NCBI GenBank assembly: GCA_030867875.1
Contig: JAOWCC010000019.1
Coordinates: 107,016,047-107,080,046 of the forward strand
Reading direction: 5' to 3'
Length of the DNA stretch: 64,000 nucleotides
DNA from: Actinernus sp. WN-2022
Lineage: Eukaryota; Cnidaria; Anthozoa; Actiniaria; Actinernidae
Of the stretch, positions 63,837 to 64,000 are shown one piece after another. The first letter of the stretch is position 1. Each line of letters opens with the position of its first letter. The position numbers and the translations under genes were made by a program. The notes below the pieces were generated by a model. That model searched no databases. It was not told the DNA's origin and worked only from the letters and a program-made list of their open reading frames with translations.

Positions 63837-64000
63837 GTAGGAGGAGGCGGGAGTTGGAGGGAGGAGGCGTGAGGAGGAGGAGGGAGGAGGAGGAGGGAGG
63901 AGGAGGGAGGAGGAGGAGGAGGGAGGAGGAGGAGGAGGAGGAGGAGGAGGAGGAGGAGGAGGAGGAGGGAGGAGGCGGGCGTTGACGGGCGGCGGGCGTT
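63837..64000. repeat. GGA/GGGAGGA microsatellite
   Basis: About 160 bases of GGAGGA, GGGAGGAGG and GGCGGGCGTT variants reaching the window end. It abuts the truncated DIRS RT. Confidence 0.9.

Noticed and set aside
63837..64000. Possible regulatory G-quadruplex promoter
   Set aside because: A simple GGA microsatellite at the window edge; nothing links it to a gene.

Overview
The window is animal nuclear DNA. It is AT-rich, has one long split gene with short GT-AG exons and large introns, and is packed with many unrelated repeat families. The repeat mix (DIRS-type tyrosine-recombinase retroelements, several LINE lineages with short tandem 3' tails, tRNA-derived SINEs, very many inverted-repeat DNA elements) and the abundant TACATGTA-like word suggest a cnidarian, most likely a stony coral or close relative. 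That assignment is inference; no rRNA or mitochondrial marker is present.

The one clear cellular gene is on the minus strand from 38501 down to 6314: CNOT10, the TPR-rich subunit 10 of the CCR4-NOT deadenylase complex. I assembled 17 coding exons by reading splice sites and matching known animal CNOT10 sequence. All phases agree, and the sum is 2136 bases (711 residues plus stop) with no frame break, so the gene looks intact. Its exons total about 2 kb in a 32 kb locus, and the introns are mostly mobile DNA: LINE fragments (introns 7, 13), split or whole tRNA-SINEs (introns 2, 4, 8, 15), TTAA-type elements (introns 3, 13), a pogo-like MITE (intron 2), palindromic MITEs (introns 2, 11, 13, 16), a 0.8 kb minisatellite (intron 9), and three large foldback-type elements (introns 1, 2).

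Region by region: 1-6300 is downstream of CNOT10 and holds LINE 3' fragments and MITEs. 6314-38501 is CNOT10. 38558-44850 is a chain of transposons: a LINE whose 3' tail stops 56 bases before the CNOT10 start codon, a foldback element, a Penelope-like remnant, a CAGGGCTCGA element, a broken tyrosine-recombinase gene and a G-rich MITE. 47165-49285 is a 2.1 kb TTAA-flanked element. 49556-52190 is a satellite array with a 256-base unit. 52700-59300 is mostly unassigned, with one GC-richer patch of ORFs and one good SINE. 59300-62000 holds two inverted arrays of one short motif, with another foldback element between them. 62050-63836 is a decayed DIRS-like retroelement that ends in a GGA microsatellite.

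The most striking pattern is a set of non-autonomous inverted-repeat elements whose arms are made of a short motif repeated many times, with a different motif in each element, usually flanked by TA. Three of them (31168-33364, 34226-37492, 40434-41841) share a recognisable internal core although their ends are unrelated. One carries the arm motif of another just inside its own arms. This looks like a group of elements whose termini are replaced while the core is kept.
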